A stretch of 19,572 nt of DNA from an uncultured Coriobacteriaceae bacterium. Lineage in GTDB: Bacteria > Actinomycetota > Coriobacteriia > Coriobacteriales > UMGS124. The notes beneath the pieces are model-generated. The model ran no database searches and was not told the DNA's origin. It saw only the letters and a list, made by a program, of their open reading frames with translations. Below are positions 5,690-14,634 of this stretch, in pieces. The stretch covers positions 1-19,572 of the forward strand of contig CACZRK010000183.1 of NCBI GenBank assembly GCA_902783515.1. Direction: 5' to 3'. Each line of letters opens with the position of its first letter. Position 1 is the stretch's first letter. Position numbers and translations under genes: made by a program.

Positions 5690-7750
5690 GTGACTGAGAT
5701 GACGAGCGGGCCTGGACGGGCGCCTACGACGCGGCGCCTGCTGATGGGCAACCAGGCGATCGGTCTTGCTGCCATCGCCGCCGGCGTGAACGTGGCGTGC
5801 GGCTACCCCGGCACGCCCTCCACGGAGATCGTCGAGACGATCGCCGCGAACAACCCCGGCCGCGCGGCCGACGGGACGGGCGGGGCCATCCATGTCGAGT
5901 GGTCCACGAACGAGAAGGCCGCGCTTGAGGTCGCCGCCGGCGTCAGCTATGCCGGCGGCCGCGTGATCATGACCTGCAAACAGGTGGGCATGAACGTCGC
6001 GAGCGACCCCTTCATGAGCCTGGCGTACGTGGGCTGTCGCGGCGGGCTCGTCGTCGTGGTCGCGGACGACCCGGGCCCCATCTCTAGCCAGACGGAGCAG
6101 GACACCCGCCAGTTCGCGCAGTTCGCCCACGTGCCCGTGCTGGACCCCGCGAGCCCCGAGGAGGCCTACGCGATGACTGTCGCGGCATTTGACCTCTCCG
6201 AGCGCTATGGCTGCCCCGTGATCCTGCGGCCGACGACGCGCGTGGACCATGGCTGCGCGAGCATCGACGTCCCGCGGGACCTTGGCGCCGTCCCGCGCCA
6301 CGCGATCCCCGGCTTTGCGCGCGACCCTCGATTCGTCATCTTCCCCCCGTTGTCGCGTCGCGCGCACGGTCGCATGGCAGCGGACCTCGCGCGCATGGCC
6401 GAAGAGTTCGCCGACAGCCCCTTTAACGACCTACGGACGCTCTGGTCGCGCGACGGTGACGAGGGTACGCCCCGCGTCGGCATCGCGTGCGGCGGTGACA
6501 CGCGCGGCTACGTGCGCGAGGCGCTCGCGCGCCTGGTCGACGCAGCGCGCGAGACCGGCGACACGCTGCCGTGCTGCCGCCTGCTTCAAGTGGGCACGCC
6601 GTTCCCGTTCCCCGACGCGCTCGGGCGCTCGTTTCTGGAGGGACTCGACGGCGTGCTTGTCGCCGAGGAGCTTGAGCCTGTGATAGAGCGGTGCCTGCGC
6701 GAGCTGGCCGGGGTCATGGCCGCCGGCCAGGCGTCGGCGCTCGTGCCGCCCGTGATCCACGGTCGTCTTGACGGCACGAACCCGATTGCCGGCGAGTACT
6801 CAAGCGACCTGCTGCTCCCGATCATCGCGGAGTTTTTCGGAAAACCGCAGCTTGCAGAGGTAGCACTTGGAAGCGCGCCAGCTACCGCCACGCCCGGCGA
6901 CGCTCCCGCCGGGCTCATTCCCGCCCGTCCGCCCGTGCTGTGCGCAGGCTGTCCTCACCGTGCGTCCTTCCTAGCGGTGAAGGCCGCGGTCGGCTCGCGC
7001 AAGGCGGTCTACAGCGGCGACATCGGCTGCTACACGCTTGGGTGCAACAAGCCGCTGGAGGCGACTGACACGTGCCTGTGCATGGGCGCCGGCGTCACAG
7101 TCGCGCAGGGCCTCGGCGTCGCCGCGCGCCTCGCCGGTGACGACGAGACGCTTCACGTGGGCTTCGTCGGCGACTCGACCTTCTTCGCCAGCGCGATGAC
7201 CGGCATCGCGAACGCCGTCTACAACCAGCATCGCATGTGCCTGTGCGTGCTGGATAACGCGACCACGGCGATGACCGGCTCGCAGCCCCATCCGGGCACG
7301 GGCGTCACGATGATGGGCGTGCGGCACGAGCCGATCTCAATCCCGGACGTGTGCCGCGCGCTGGGATGCGCGTTCGTGGAGGTGGTCGACCCGCTTGACA
7401 GGGGCGCCGCCGTCAAGGTGACCGAGCGCGCCCTTGCGTGCGAGGGCGTCTCCGTCGTCATCTTCAGAAGCCCCTGCGTGCAGCTCTTCCGTCCGCTTGC
7501 GCCCGTGACGGTGGACGACGCGGCGTGCGTCGGCTGCGGCGCGTGCGTGCGCCGGACCGGGTGCCCGGCGCTCTCCATGGCCGTCGGCACGACGCCGACG
7601 GGTCGCGGTCGCGCGGTCGTTGACGCCGCGCAGTGCACGGGGTGCGACCTCTGCCTGGAGTTCTGCCACTTCGGCGCCCTCACGACCCCGCGCGACGGGA
7701 TGACGCCCGCGCAGCGCGACGCGATGAGAAGGGAGGCGTCCCGTGGCTAG
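5690..7750 (+). CDS. iorA: Indolepyruvate:ferredoxin oxidoreductase, alpha subunit
   Basis: 686 residues. With IorB it oxidises aryl pyruvates (indolepyruvate, phenylpyruvate, hydroxyphenylpyruvate) and CoA to aryl-acetyl-CoA, CO2 and reduced ferredoxin. The GTG at 5690 follows AGGGAG (5675-5680) by 9 nt; the ATG at 5699 is too far from that site. The order is typical: N-terminal pyrimidine-binding domain with GYPGTPSTE (38-46), CAGCPHR (418-424), C-terminal TPP domain with GDIGCYTLG and GDSTFF (494-499) followed by the usual Asn region, then a ferredoxin tail. Cluster 1 ligands are C613, C616, C619 and C625; cluster 2 ligands are C649, C652, C655 and C659, the last followed by His rather than the common Pro. 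The stop overlaps the iorB start by 8 bp, indicating coupled translation. The longer-than-usual length comes mostly from the middle region. Confidence 0.95.
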   Translation: MTEMTSGPGRAPTTRRLLMGNQAIGLAAIAAGVNVACGYPGTPSTEIVETIAANNPGRAADGTGGAIHVEWSTNEKAALEVAAGVSYAGGRVIMTCKQVGMNVASDPFMSLAYVGCRGGLVVVVADDPGPISSQTEQDTRQFAQFAHVPVLDPASPEEAYAMTVAAFDLSERYGCPVILRPTTRVDHGCASIDVPRDLGAVPRHAIPGFARDPRFVIFPPLSRRAHGRMAADLARMAEEFADSPFNDLRTLWSRDGDEGTPRVGIACGGDTRGYVREALARLVDAARETGDTLPCCRLLQVGTPFPFPDALGRSFLEGLDGVLVAEELEPVIERCLRELAGVMAAGQASALVPPVIHGRLDGTNPIAGEYSSDLLLPIIAEFFGKPQLAEVALGSAPATATPGDAPAGLIPARPPVLCAGCPHRASFLAVKAAVGSRKAVYSGDIGCYTLGCNKPLEATDTCLCMGAGVTVAQGLGVAARLAGDDETLHVGFVGDSTFFASAMTGIANAVYNQHRMCLCVLDNATTAMTGSQPHPGTGVTMMGVRHEPISIPDVCRALGCAFVEVVDPLDRGAAVKVTERALACEGVSVVIFRSPCVQLFRPLAPVTVDDAACVGCGACVRRTGCPALSMAVGTTPTGRGRAVVDAAQCTGCDLCLEFCHFGALTTPRDGMTPAQRDAMRREASRG

Positions 7751-8363
7751 CGAGACGAAGGGTGGGGCGACGACGTCGCTTGACTGCCAGGTCGTCGGCG
7801 TGGGAGGCCAGGGCGTCGTGCTCGCGAGTCGGCTGATCGCCGCCGCGGCGATGGCGCGCGGCCTGTTTGTGCGCACGGCGGAGACTATTGGCATGTCGCA
7901 GCGCGGCGGCTCGGTCGCCAGCCACGTGCGCGCGGCCGCGACGGCCGACGACCTGCCGTCCAGCCTGATCCCCGCCCATGGCGCCGACCTGGTGCTCGCC
8001 TTTGAGCCGGGCGAGGCCGTGCGCGCGGTGGGCCAGCTCAAGGCGGCGGGCGCCATGGTGTGCGCCACGCGGCCCGTGGTGCCGAGCGCGGCGGCGACGA
8101 GCGGCTACGACGGCCAGGCCCAGCTCGCCTGGCTCGCCGAGCGCCTGCCGGCGGGGCGCTTCGCCCCGGTCCGGGTGGACGCCCTAGCGCGCGAGGGGCT
8201 CTCCCCCAAGTGCCTCAACGTGCTGCTGCTCGGCTGCGCCGTGGGCATGGGGGCGCTTCCCTTTGGCGCCGAGGAGCTGCGCGCGGCCATGTGCCAGCTC
8301 ATGAAGCCCAAGCTCATCCCCATGAACGAGCGTGCCCTTGAGATCGGCATCTCTCTGGCATAG
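7743..8363 (+). CDS. iorB: Indolepyruvate:ferredoxin oxidoreductase, beta subunit
   Basis: 206 residues, the usual IorB size; the gamma-type domain of 2-oxoacid:ferredoxin oxidoreductases. The GTG at 7743 follows GGAGG (7731-7735) by 7 nt and overlaps the end of iorA. Visible motifs are VGVGGQG (18-24) and the family signature ETIGMSQRGGSVASHVR (about 47-63), plus KCLNVLLLGCAVG near the C-terminus. It forms the cytosolic heteromer with IorA, and the overlap implies matched expression. Confidence 0.95.
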   Translation: MASETKGGATTSLDCQVVGVGGQGVVLASRLIAAAAMARGLFVRTAETIGMSQRGGSVASHVRAAATADDLPSSLIPAHGADLVLAFEPGEAVRAVGQLKAAGAMVCATRPVVPSAAATSGYDGQAQLAWLAERLPAGRFAPVRVDALAREGLSPKCLNVLLLGCAVGMGALPFGAEELRAAMCQLMKPKLIPMNERALEIGISLA

Positions 8364-8447
8364 GGCGGGCGCCTGGCGCGCATGAGGCTGCAGCGCACCC
8401 GCCGGTCACGGCGATGTGCCCGCGCGCTGACGCCCGCACGCCGCCGT

Positions 8448-8474
8448 TGCCGGCCTGGCACTGCCAGATCGGCA
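8448..8474. promoter_or_regulatory. 27-bp interrupted palindrome downstream of iorB (terminator or operator)
   Basis: Symmetric arms around C8461: CTGGCA (8455-8460) with TGCCAG (8462-8467), then a 2-nt mismatch, then TGCCG (8448-8452) with CGGCA (8470-8474). The 1-nt centre argues against a simple RNA hairpin and no T-run follows. It ends 7 bp before the putative -35 of the next operon, so an operator is at least as likely as an iorAB terminator. Confidence 0.5.
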
Positions 8475-8481
8475 CGCTGCG

Positions 8482-8511
8482 TTGTCGACCCCTCGGGACC
8501 CCTCGTATGGT
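8482..8511 (+). promoter_or_regulatory. Putative promoter of the exported-protein operon
   Basis: TTGTCG (8482-8487) and TATGGT (8506-8511) are 18 bp apart. The spacer holds two copies of GACCCCTCG (8487-8495, 8497-8505), 10 bp apart. The match to consensus is partial, but position and spacing fit. Confidence 0.4.
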
Positions 8512-8537
8512 GGAATCCACAGCCGGAATCCACAGCC
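8512..8537. repeat. Two abutting copies of GGAATCCACAGCC
   Basis: Identical 13-bp units at 8512-8524 and 8525-8537, just after the putative -10 and thus around the transcription start. The first overlaps GTGGAATCCAC (8510-8520), a near-palindrome with one central base. A 7-bp hairpin (8537-8553, GCG loop) follows in the leader. This may be a regulatory site or replication slippage. Confidence 0.5.
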
Positions 8538-8585
8538 GTCTTGGCGCAAGACGCCGTCGGCGCGCGATGAGCGGGGGGACACCCC

Positions 8586-10343
8586 ATGAGTACGTCAACG
8601 CATCGACTCGGCATCGGCCGCGGCGCCGTCATGACCGCAGGTCTGGTGGCCGCGCTCGCCCTGGGCATGGCGGGCGGCCCCCTGACCCCGGCGTGCGCCC
8701 GCGCCTCGGAGGCGGGCAGCCAGTCTGGCTCCGGGCTCGCCGCGGCGCAGGGCGCAGGACGGACCCTTGCGGGCATCGGTGGTGAGGGGACGTCGCCCAT
8801 CGCCTCTGTGGCGGACGAGGACGTGCTGCTCGCGACCTACAGCAACGAGGCGCAGGGCTTCTCCCTTCTCGTGGACGCGAGCCTGTTCACGGTGAGCGAG
8901 GACGAAGGCGCCGGCGCCACCTTTGTGAGCACGTCCGACCCGTCGTCGCACTTCGCCGTCTCCTACCTGCCGGACTGGGAGGGCACCCCCGACGTGGGCG
9001 AGTACCTGGAGGAGCAGCTCTGGCACGGCCGGATGGAGCACGGGGGCTCGTACGTGCAGGTTTCCGCCGACGGCGGCGAGGTCATCAGGCTGGCGGGCGT
9101 CGCCTGCGCGGCGTGCGCCTATGGCTATGTTGACGAGGCGACCGGCCAGAACATGACGGTCATCCGGGCCATGGAACCGCGCTCGGACGGCAGCGCCGTC
9201 CTGTGGTCGCTCGTGACGAGCGACGAGTCGGCCGAGGCATGCGCCACGGCGCTCGTGGAGGCCTCGGCCACCTTCCGCGTGGGCGCGGGCGCCTATGCGG
9301 GCAGCAACATGTGGTGCGCGTCCTCCGACCTGCAGACCCGACCGGCGGGCAGCACCCGCTCGCTGCTTGACGGCGCGGCCCCCTCGGCGACCGCCGACCT
9401 CTCCACCAGCTCGGATGCGGCGACCTCCTCCTCGTCCAGCCGTGCTTCCTCGCGGGCCAGGGGAGACGCCTCGGGGGCCTCCTCGTCCGCTCGGGCCGCG
9501 ACCTCGGCGACGTCAGCCCCGGCGTCCGCCTACCAGCTCTCCACCTATGACGGCGGCTATTTCACGGTGACGCTGCCGCAGGGATGGACCGTCCAGACCG
9601 CCGGCGAGGGCTCGGGCTTCAGCCTCGAGGCATACGACCCGGCCAACCCCAACGTGCGCATCGTCTACTACGGTAGCCTTGTGTTCAACCTGAACGAGCA
9701 GATGCGCGACCTGTACGGCCTGGGGGCCGTGGAGGCCGGCGATCTCGGCGCGGCAAACGCGCTCTACGCCGCGCTTCCCGTGCTGGAGCCCTGCACGGTG
9801 GCCAACGCCGTGAGCCTGCTTCCCGCCTACTCGCAGCTCGCCCTGGACAACGGGGCCGCCGACGACGGCACGGGGCTGCTGGTCTCCTCGGCGGACGTCA
9901 CGTCAAGCGCGCCCGTCGCCTACCTGTCCTCCTTCCCGGGCATGGCCTCCTACGTGCAGGACGATGCCATGGTGAGCGCCAACCTGACGCTCGCGAACGG
10001 CACGGCCTGTCGGGCCGACTTCCTGGGTAGCGCCCTTGCGGTGGGCTACGGCGGTGGCTACGGCATGGCGGCCGTCGAGGCGCTGTGGGGCATCGTCGCC
10101 CCGACCGAGGCGTACGACGACGTGGTCTCACAGCTTGCGCCGTGCGTCTGCAGCCTGAGTTTCTCCGACAGCTACGTCCGGCAGTGCAATGCCGCCAACG
10201 ACGCGCTCACGGCCGCGGCGCTCGGCCGGTCCGCCGCCAACGGCGCAGTGATGGACACGGTCATGCAGGACTTTGACGACCGGATCATGGACCGCGAACG
10301 CTTCACGTTCAGCGACGGGTCGCAGCTGGTCATAGAGCACTGA
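8586..10343 (+). CDS. Exported two-domain protein of unknown function with Ser/Ala linker
   Basis: 585 residues. The ATG at 8586 follows a G-run (about 8572-8578). A signal peptide is visible: RLGIGR, hydrophobic core about 13-31, cleavage near 37-43. An N-terminal domain (about 83-232) starts with YSNEAQGFSLLVDASLF. A low-complexity Ser/Ala/Thr/Arg linker (about 255-314) follows. The C-terminal domain (about 316-585) starts with a GGYFTVTLPQGWTV segment. Both starts have the pattern of a strand-rich domain with a Pro-Gly-Trp turn, as in PsbP/MOG1-like domains of bacterial exported proteins, but this is only a resemblance. The two domains could be distant duplicates. It is the first gene of an operon; the next starts 13 nt after its stop. 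No anchoring motif is seen, so it is probably released or held by partners. I do not recognise its function. Confidence 0.82.
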   Translation: MSTSTHRLGIGRGAVMTAGLVAALALGMAGGPLTPACARASEAGSQSGSGLAAAQGAGRTLAGIGGEGTSPIASVADEDVLLATYSNEAQGFSLLVDASLFTVSEDEGAGATFVSTSDPSSHFAVSYLPDWEGTPDVGEYLEEQLWHGRMEHGGSYVQVSADGGEVIRLAGVACAACAYGYVDEATGQNMTVIRAMEPRSDGSAVLWSLVTSDESAEACATALVEASATFRVGAGAYAGSNMWCASSDLQTRPAGSTRSLLDGAAPSATADLSTSSDAATSSSSSRASSRARGDASGASSSARAATSATSAPASAYQLSTYDGGYFTVTLPQGWTVQTAGEGSGFSLEAYDPANPNVRIVYYGSLVFNLNEQMRDLYGLGAVEAGDLGAANALYAALPVLEPCTVANAVSLLPAYSQLALDNGAADDGTGLLVSSADVTSSAPVAYLSSFPGMASYVQDDAMVSANLTLANGTACRADFLGSALAVGYGGGYGMAAVEALWGIVAPTEAYDDVVSQLAPCVCSLSFSDSYVRQCNAANDALTAAALGRSAANGAVMDTVMQDFDDRIMDRERFTFSDGSQLVIEH

Positions 10344-10356
10344 ACGGAGGCGTACG

Positions 10357-12156
10357 ATGGGTCTGAGGCTCAGCGCGCCGATGTGCACGCGCCGCTCGCT
10401 CCTGCTCGCCGCGCTGGCGCTCGCCGCGGTCGCGCCCTCCCGCGCGAGGGCGCTCACGACGGGCCTGGGCTTTCCGAGCGGCGCGTCCCCGCTTGACGGC
10501 AGCGCGTCCGACGCGACCTCCGCCACCCCGCAGAGCGATTCCTTCGCCAGGCTGCCCGACGAGTCCGTGTCTCGCCTCGTCGCCCTGTTCGACCTGCTTG
10601 CCGCGCAGACCGAGGCCTTCGGCCAGGCGTACTCGGCCTCCGTCCAGAACGCCGACGACTCCTATGCCGACGCCATGCTCTCCTTCGTGTCCCTGTGCGA
10701 GCGGGCCCTCGCGGAGGTCGCGTCCGTGCGCGAGGCACTTGCCGCCATGGACGCGACCGAGGCCGGCAACGCTCTTGACGCCGCGGATGCCGCCGCCCGC
10801 ACCCTTGCGTTCTACGTGGGCTACTACCGCTCGAGCGACCCGCTCATGGAGTTCCAGTCCCAGGCCGCCCGAGGCGCCTACGCCGACGAGGCGGCGCTGC
10901 TGGACGCCATGTACGGGGCCATGTCCGGCGTGCGCGCCAACTACGAGGCGCTCGAGCTGCCCGCGTACATGGAGGGCGTCTGGCCGCATTACATAGCCCA
11001 GGTCGACGCCTGGCAGGAGAAGATCTACGCCGACTACGTCTCGCTGGTCAACGACGACGTCCTCATGGCCTTCTCCTCCCGACACCTGCTCGCGCGCCAG
11101 CCCTCCATCATGTGGCACTACGAGGCCGTCATGTACTCGCTTATGCGCGCGCAGTTCCAGAACGCCTCGGACACGGCGGGGGCCGACCCCGCCGCCGCGA
11201 CGCGCCCCCTTCTTGAGTACGGCATGGCCTCCGAGATCTACCCCAACCTCTACCCGTCGGCCGACTCTGTGGTCAACCTTGCCGCCTACACCGAGGGTGG
11301 CCACCGCGACGCCCTCGTCGAGGTCCAGGTGACCGGCTTTTCCCAGGCGTACCGCCAGAAGGTGACGCTGACGCCCGAGATCTCCTACCTCACGATAAAG
11401 CCGCCCCTGGCGAGCGACCCCGGCAACCTGACGAGCGAGCACGACACCCAGCTTATGATGACGGTCACGGACCTGGCAACGGGCGACCTGCTCGCCCAGG
11501 AGTCGCGCCCCGTCGTGCTGCACAGTGTGTATGACTTCACGCTTGAGAGCGACGAGTTCGGCATCGTGGAGCCCTACAACGTCCTGGCCTGGATGCGTCC
11601 CGACTCCCAGGAGGTCCTTGACGTGCGTCGCGCGGCCATCGACTGGCTCGGGCGGAACATGGGCGAGGGGTTTGACACCCTGCCCGGCTACCAGCTTGGC
11701 TATCCCGACGAGGACGAGTCCCAAACGACGATCCTGCAGGCCGTGGCCATCCAGGGGGCCATCTCTGACCTGGGCGTCCGCTACAACATGGGCTCGTACT
11801 CGTTCGGCACGTTCCAGCGCGTGCTCACCCCGGACGCCGTCATACGCGCCCGCTCGGGCATCTGCATAGAGACGGCCCTGCTCGTGGCCTCGGTCCTCCA
11901 GTCGGCCGACATGCACCCCATGATCCTCATCCTGCCGGGCCATGCCCAGGTGGCGCTGGAGACCTGGGAGGGGAGCGGTCAGTATCTCCTGCTTGAGACC
12001 ACGCTCCTGCCGTTCACGGGAGCCGACGGCCAGGTTGGCGACTACGTGACCGTGGCGTCAGCGGACGAGTGGCGTGCCTACCTCGACCGCGACGGCGTGT
12101 ACGTCATCGACTGCAACCTGGCGTCCGAGCTGGGCATCCGCGGGGTCGCGCTGTAA
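10357..12156 (+). CDS. Exported transglutaminase-like protein
   Basis: 599 residues. GGAGG (10346-10350) lies 6 nt before the ATG. The N-terminus has TRRSLLLAALALAAV (about 11-25), a signal peptide with paired arginines but not a full twin-arginine consensus; cleavage is likely near 32. Residues about 60-270 are helical, about 300-400 look like a beta-sandwich, and about 415-575 carry a transglutaminase/protease-like core: C503 in SGICIETALL, H529 in PGHAQVALE and E547 in LLLETT, in the order and approximate spacing of the Cys-His-Asp triad, with Glu in place of Asp. It could act as a peptidase, crosslinker or noncatalytic scaffold. It is coupled to the preceding exported protein and likely acts with it at the cell surface. 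Substrate is unknown. Confidence 0.8.
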   Translation: MGLRLSAPMCTRRSLLLAALALAAVAPSRARALTTGLGFPSGASPLDGSASDATSATPQSDSFARLPDESVSRLVALFDLLAAQTEAFGQAYSASVQNADDSYADAMLSFVSLCERALAEVASVREALAAMDATEAGNALDAADAAARTLAFYVGYYRSSDPLMEFQSQAARGAYADEAALLDAMYGAMSGVRANYEALELPAYMEGVWPHYIAQVDAWQEKIYADYVSLVNDDVLMAFSSRHLLARQPSIMWHYEAVMYSLMRAQFQNASDTAGADPAAATRPLLEYGMASEIYPNLYPSADSVVNLAAYTEGGHRDALVEVQVTGFSQAYRQKVTLTPEISYLTIKPPLASDPGNLTSEHDTQLMMTVTDLATGDLLAQESRPVVLHSVYDFTLESDEFGIVEPYNVLAWMRPDSQEVLDVRRAAIDWLGRNMGEGFDTLPGYQLGYPDEDESQTTILQAVAIQGAISDLGVRYNMGSYSFGTFQRVLTPDAVIRARSGICIETALLVASVLQSADMHPMILILPGHAQVALETWEGSGQYLLLETTLLPFTGADGQVGDYVTVASADEWRAYLDRDGVYVIDCNLASELGIRGVAL

Positions 12157-12198
12157 CCGCCCGAGCCGCCTTGCTGCCCGGCGGCCCGGGGCGCCCCC

Positions 12199-12669
12199 TC
12201 ACTCGTCGTCCAGCTCGGCAAGGAGCCTCCAGAACCCGCCCTTGTCGTCAAAGGTGTGGGAGATGCCGCCGTCAAGCAGGTTGTGGGCGTTGAACGAGAC
12301 GTGGATCTGGCCGCCGTCGGCCGTCGTGAAGACGACGGTGTCATCGGAGTCGGTGGCCCACATGTCCGTGGGGTCGCCAACCACCCCCTGCAGGTAGGCG
12401 TCGTAAAGCTCCTGGGCGCGGGCGGGGTCCTCGCAGACAAACGTCTCGGTCGTCTCGTGGGCGCGGATGTGCGTCACCGAGACGACCTGTGTCTTGGGCG
12501 TCTCTGACGCGGGGGCCTTCCCGGTCGTCGCGCAGCCGATGAGCCCGAGCTCGAGTCCGAGCGCCAGCGCGAACGCGAGGGTCGCCGCAGCCGTCGCGAG
12601 GATCCCCCTTGGTCTGCCTCCCTGCCGGGGACGGTCCGCACTCCCACGCCGCATCGCACTGCTGCCCAC
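12199..12669 (-). CDS. Small lipoprotein of unknown function
   Basis: 156 residues. A GTG start at 12669 is chosen because GAGGGGG (12676-12682 on the minus strand) lies 6 nt upstream; the ATG five codons later has no such site. A basic N-region precedes a hydrophobic stretch (about 23-45) ending in the lipobox LIGC, with C46 as the lipid-modified residue. The mature part, about 110 residues, has a strand-rich segment with TTADGGQIHVSFNAHNLL and an acidic end. It faces the transglutaminase-like gene tail to tail with about 40 bp between, and may function at the same surface. I do not recognise the family. Confidence 0.75.
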   Translation of the reverse strand: MGSSAMRRGSADRPRQGGRPRGILATAAATLAFALALGLELGLIGCATTGKAPASETPKTQVVSVTHIRAHETTETFVCEDPARAQELYDAYLQGVVGDPTDMWATDSDDTVVFTTADGGQIHVSFNAHNLLDGGISHTFDDKGGFWRLLAELDDE

Positions 12670-12808
12670 GAGGCACCCCCTCACGCACGCCGGATGCCGC
12701 GACCGTACCCGCCCGCGCGCGCCCCCGCAAGGCCGGGTGCCGGGCGGGCAGTGCCGGGATGGCAATCCGCCGCCCATGGCGCCCAGGCCCGCCCAGTCCC
12801 ATGCGCCG

Positions 12809-14560
12809 CTAGCGCACCACCGGCATCTCAAAGCGCGCAAACGCATCGACCATCTTCTTGTGGCGCAGCACGAAGTGGATGGCGGGGGAGGTGTTCTTTG
12901 AGACGAGCGCCCACGCGCCCGGCCTCACGGTGATCTGGATGTTGCGAAAGCCCAGGTCGGGGATCCATTCCAGCTTCCACGCCGGATGCCTTGCCGCAAA
13001 GAGCTCCGTCAGCTCCACGTGCCGAGCGTAGGACGCGGGGTCGTAGGCAACGCTGCGCGCGCAGAACGCCTCGCCAAGCGCGACGTGCGGCGCCGAGGTG
13101 GCAAGGTCCTCGGGTGCCACGCGCGCGATGGAGACGTGCGCCTCGCCAGCCGACAGCTCAGCCTCCACGCGCTCGGTCTGGGCGGCACGCGCCGCGCGCA
13201 CGCGGTCGATCTCCTGCCCGTCCAGACTCGAGGATGCCATCACCTGCTCGAGCAGGCCGTCGTCCATGGTGAACAGCGGGGGGGCCGAGAGCAGGGAGAT
13301 GCGCGGGCCACCCTGCGTCGCCTCGCGCGCGAGGAAGGCCGCAAGCTCGCGCCCCTCACGCGCGGTGTAGATGCTCGCCAGCGGCCTGGCGCAGGCGAGC
13401 AGGTCCTGCGACCTGCGGCGAAAATGCGCCACGCACGCCTCGTCGCGGAAGAGCTGGCACCCGACGTGCTCGTAGGCTCCCACGATGGCCTGCCCCTCGA
13501 GCGCTGCGGTTCCCGACGTGCGCACGAGGTGCCCGAAAACGCCCCCGCCCTGCGCCGTCGGCAGGTAGTAGGGGCGCACCATGCCGGTCATGTAGAGGGG
13601 CAGCCACGCCTCCAGCCCCAGCATCATCTCGGGAAGCGACCTCCCCACGTTGTGGATGTTGTCGATCGCGTGGCCGCTCCGCAGGAGCGCCGCGAGTGCG
13701 CCGAGCCAGCGGGTTGGGAAGTCCGGGCGCGCGGCCATCTTGTCCTGCATGGGCATGTCGGAGAAGAGCGTGACCGTCGAACCCGGCGGCTCGGTCGTCG
13801 CGCAGGCGAGAAAGTCAAGCTCTGCCTGGCAGAACCCGTCGACCCCCGTATACAGGCGCGGAGCTGCGGGTCCCGATGGCGCCTCGACCTCAATCGCCTC
13901 GAGTCCCTTGCCGCCAGCTGGCGGGGCTCCCGCCGATCCGACCGCGAGCGCCGCCAGGTACCTGTCTATGTCAAAGGAGTCCAGCTTGCGAAGGAAGGGT
14001 TCCAGCCCGCTCCCCCCGTCCGTCGGTTCATCAGCACACAGCCATGCTCTCACCTGCGCCTCGAGCGTCTCCCCCTCGGCGCCGGCGCACATCTCGGCGA
14101 GCGCGCCCTCGGTCCCCTCGCCGGCAGCCCGGCCGGCGAGGAAGCGCGACGCGTCCCGCACGAACTGGGTCAGGTCGCTTGGTGAGCGCGTCCCCGAGCA
14201 CACGCGGGACACATAGGAGGCGCTGTAGCCGAGCGCCTGGGCGAACTTGGCGCGGGTGATGCCAAACGTGTCGAGCAGCGTCGCGAGCCGCCTGCCCGTC
14301 TCGGGCGAGGGTGCCGCGCGTGCCGCGGAGCGCAGGGCGTCGCGCACCTCCTCGCGGTCAAGAGCGACGCCAGCGTCCTCGCCCAGTGTGCAGAGGGCCC
14401 GGGCGACCTCGCTTGCCGGGAAGGAGTCGGCGTCGGGAACGCGCGCCCCCGCGAGGTAGCGGCTGACGGTCGAGGGCGCCAGGCCGCTCATGGCGGCAAG
14501 CTCCTTGCCCGAGCAGCCGACCTTGTCCATGTAACCCCTCAGTACCTGAGCAAACTCCAT
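12809..14560 (-). CDS. Large regulator with two XRE-type helix-turn-helix domains
   Basis: 583 residues. ATG at 14560 with GGGAGGT (14565-14571 on the minus strand) 4 nt upstream; the open frame continues upstream but not plausibly. HTH 1 is at about 3-48, with KELAAMSGLAPSTVSRYLAG (19-38). HTH 2 is at about 91-140, with RAKFAQALGYSASYVSRVCSG (103-123). Both match the lambda-repressor/XRE pattern. The remaining 430 residues have no domain I recognise; they contain a segment with LYTGVDGF and TVTLFSDMPMQDKM and look like a globular sensor. The gene is divergent from the phenylacetate-CoA ligase homologue across 264 bp and may control it. Two HTH units in one chain could let one protein bind two half-sites. 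Confidence 0.85.
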   Translation of the reverse strand: MEFAQVLRGYMDKVGCSGKELAAMSGLAPSTVSRYLAGARVPDADSFPASEVARALCTLGEDAGVALDREEVRDALRSAARAAPSPETGRRLATLLDTFGITRAKFAQALGYSASYVSRVCSGTRSPSDLTQFVRDASRFLAGRAAGEGTEGALAEMCAGAEGETLEAQVRAWLCADEPTDGGSGLEPFLRKLDSFDIDRYLAALAVGSAGAPPAGGKGLEAIEVEAPSGPAAPRLYTGVDGFCQAELDFLACATTEPPGSTVTLFSDMPMQDKMAARPDFPTRWLGALAALLRSGHAIDNIHNVGRSLPEMMLGLEAWLPLYMTGMVRPYYLPTAQGGGVFGHLVRTSGTAALEGQAIVGAYEHVGCQLFRDEACVAHFRRRSQDLLACARPLASIYTAREGRELAAFLAREATQGGPRISLLSAPPLFTMDDGLLEQVMASSSLDGQEIDRVRAARAAQTERVEAELSAGEAHVSIARVAPEDLATSAPHVALGEAFCARSVAYDPASYARHVELTELFAARHPAWKLEWIPDLGFRNIQITVRPGAWALVSKNTSPAIHFVLRHKKMVDAFARFEMPVVR

Positions 14561-14634
14561 GGCGACCTCCCGTAAGGTAAGCGTGTTCTGCCCCGCGCCA
14601 CATGTGCCCCACGACGCGTCACTGTGTTGACGAA

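Noticed and set aside
4634..6367. 577-codon minus-strand open frame across the AraC, purE and iorA genes
   Set aside because: It crosses three well-supported genes and the purE terminator, with Arg/His-rich composition and no recognisable domain.
10330..11943. 537-codon minus-strand open frame antisense to the transglutaminase-like gene
   Set aside because: Composition is typical of antisense high-GC frames; the plus strand has a signal peptide, a ribosome-binding site and a catalytic triad.
14627..14632. Plus-strand -35 TTGACG for the ligase gene
   Set aside because: No -10-like hexamer lies 16-18 bp downstream; the segment better fits the minus-strand promoter.
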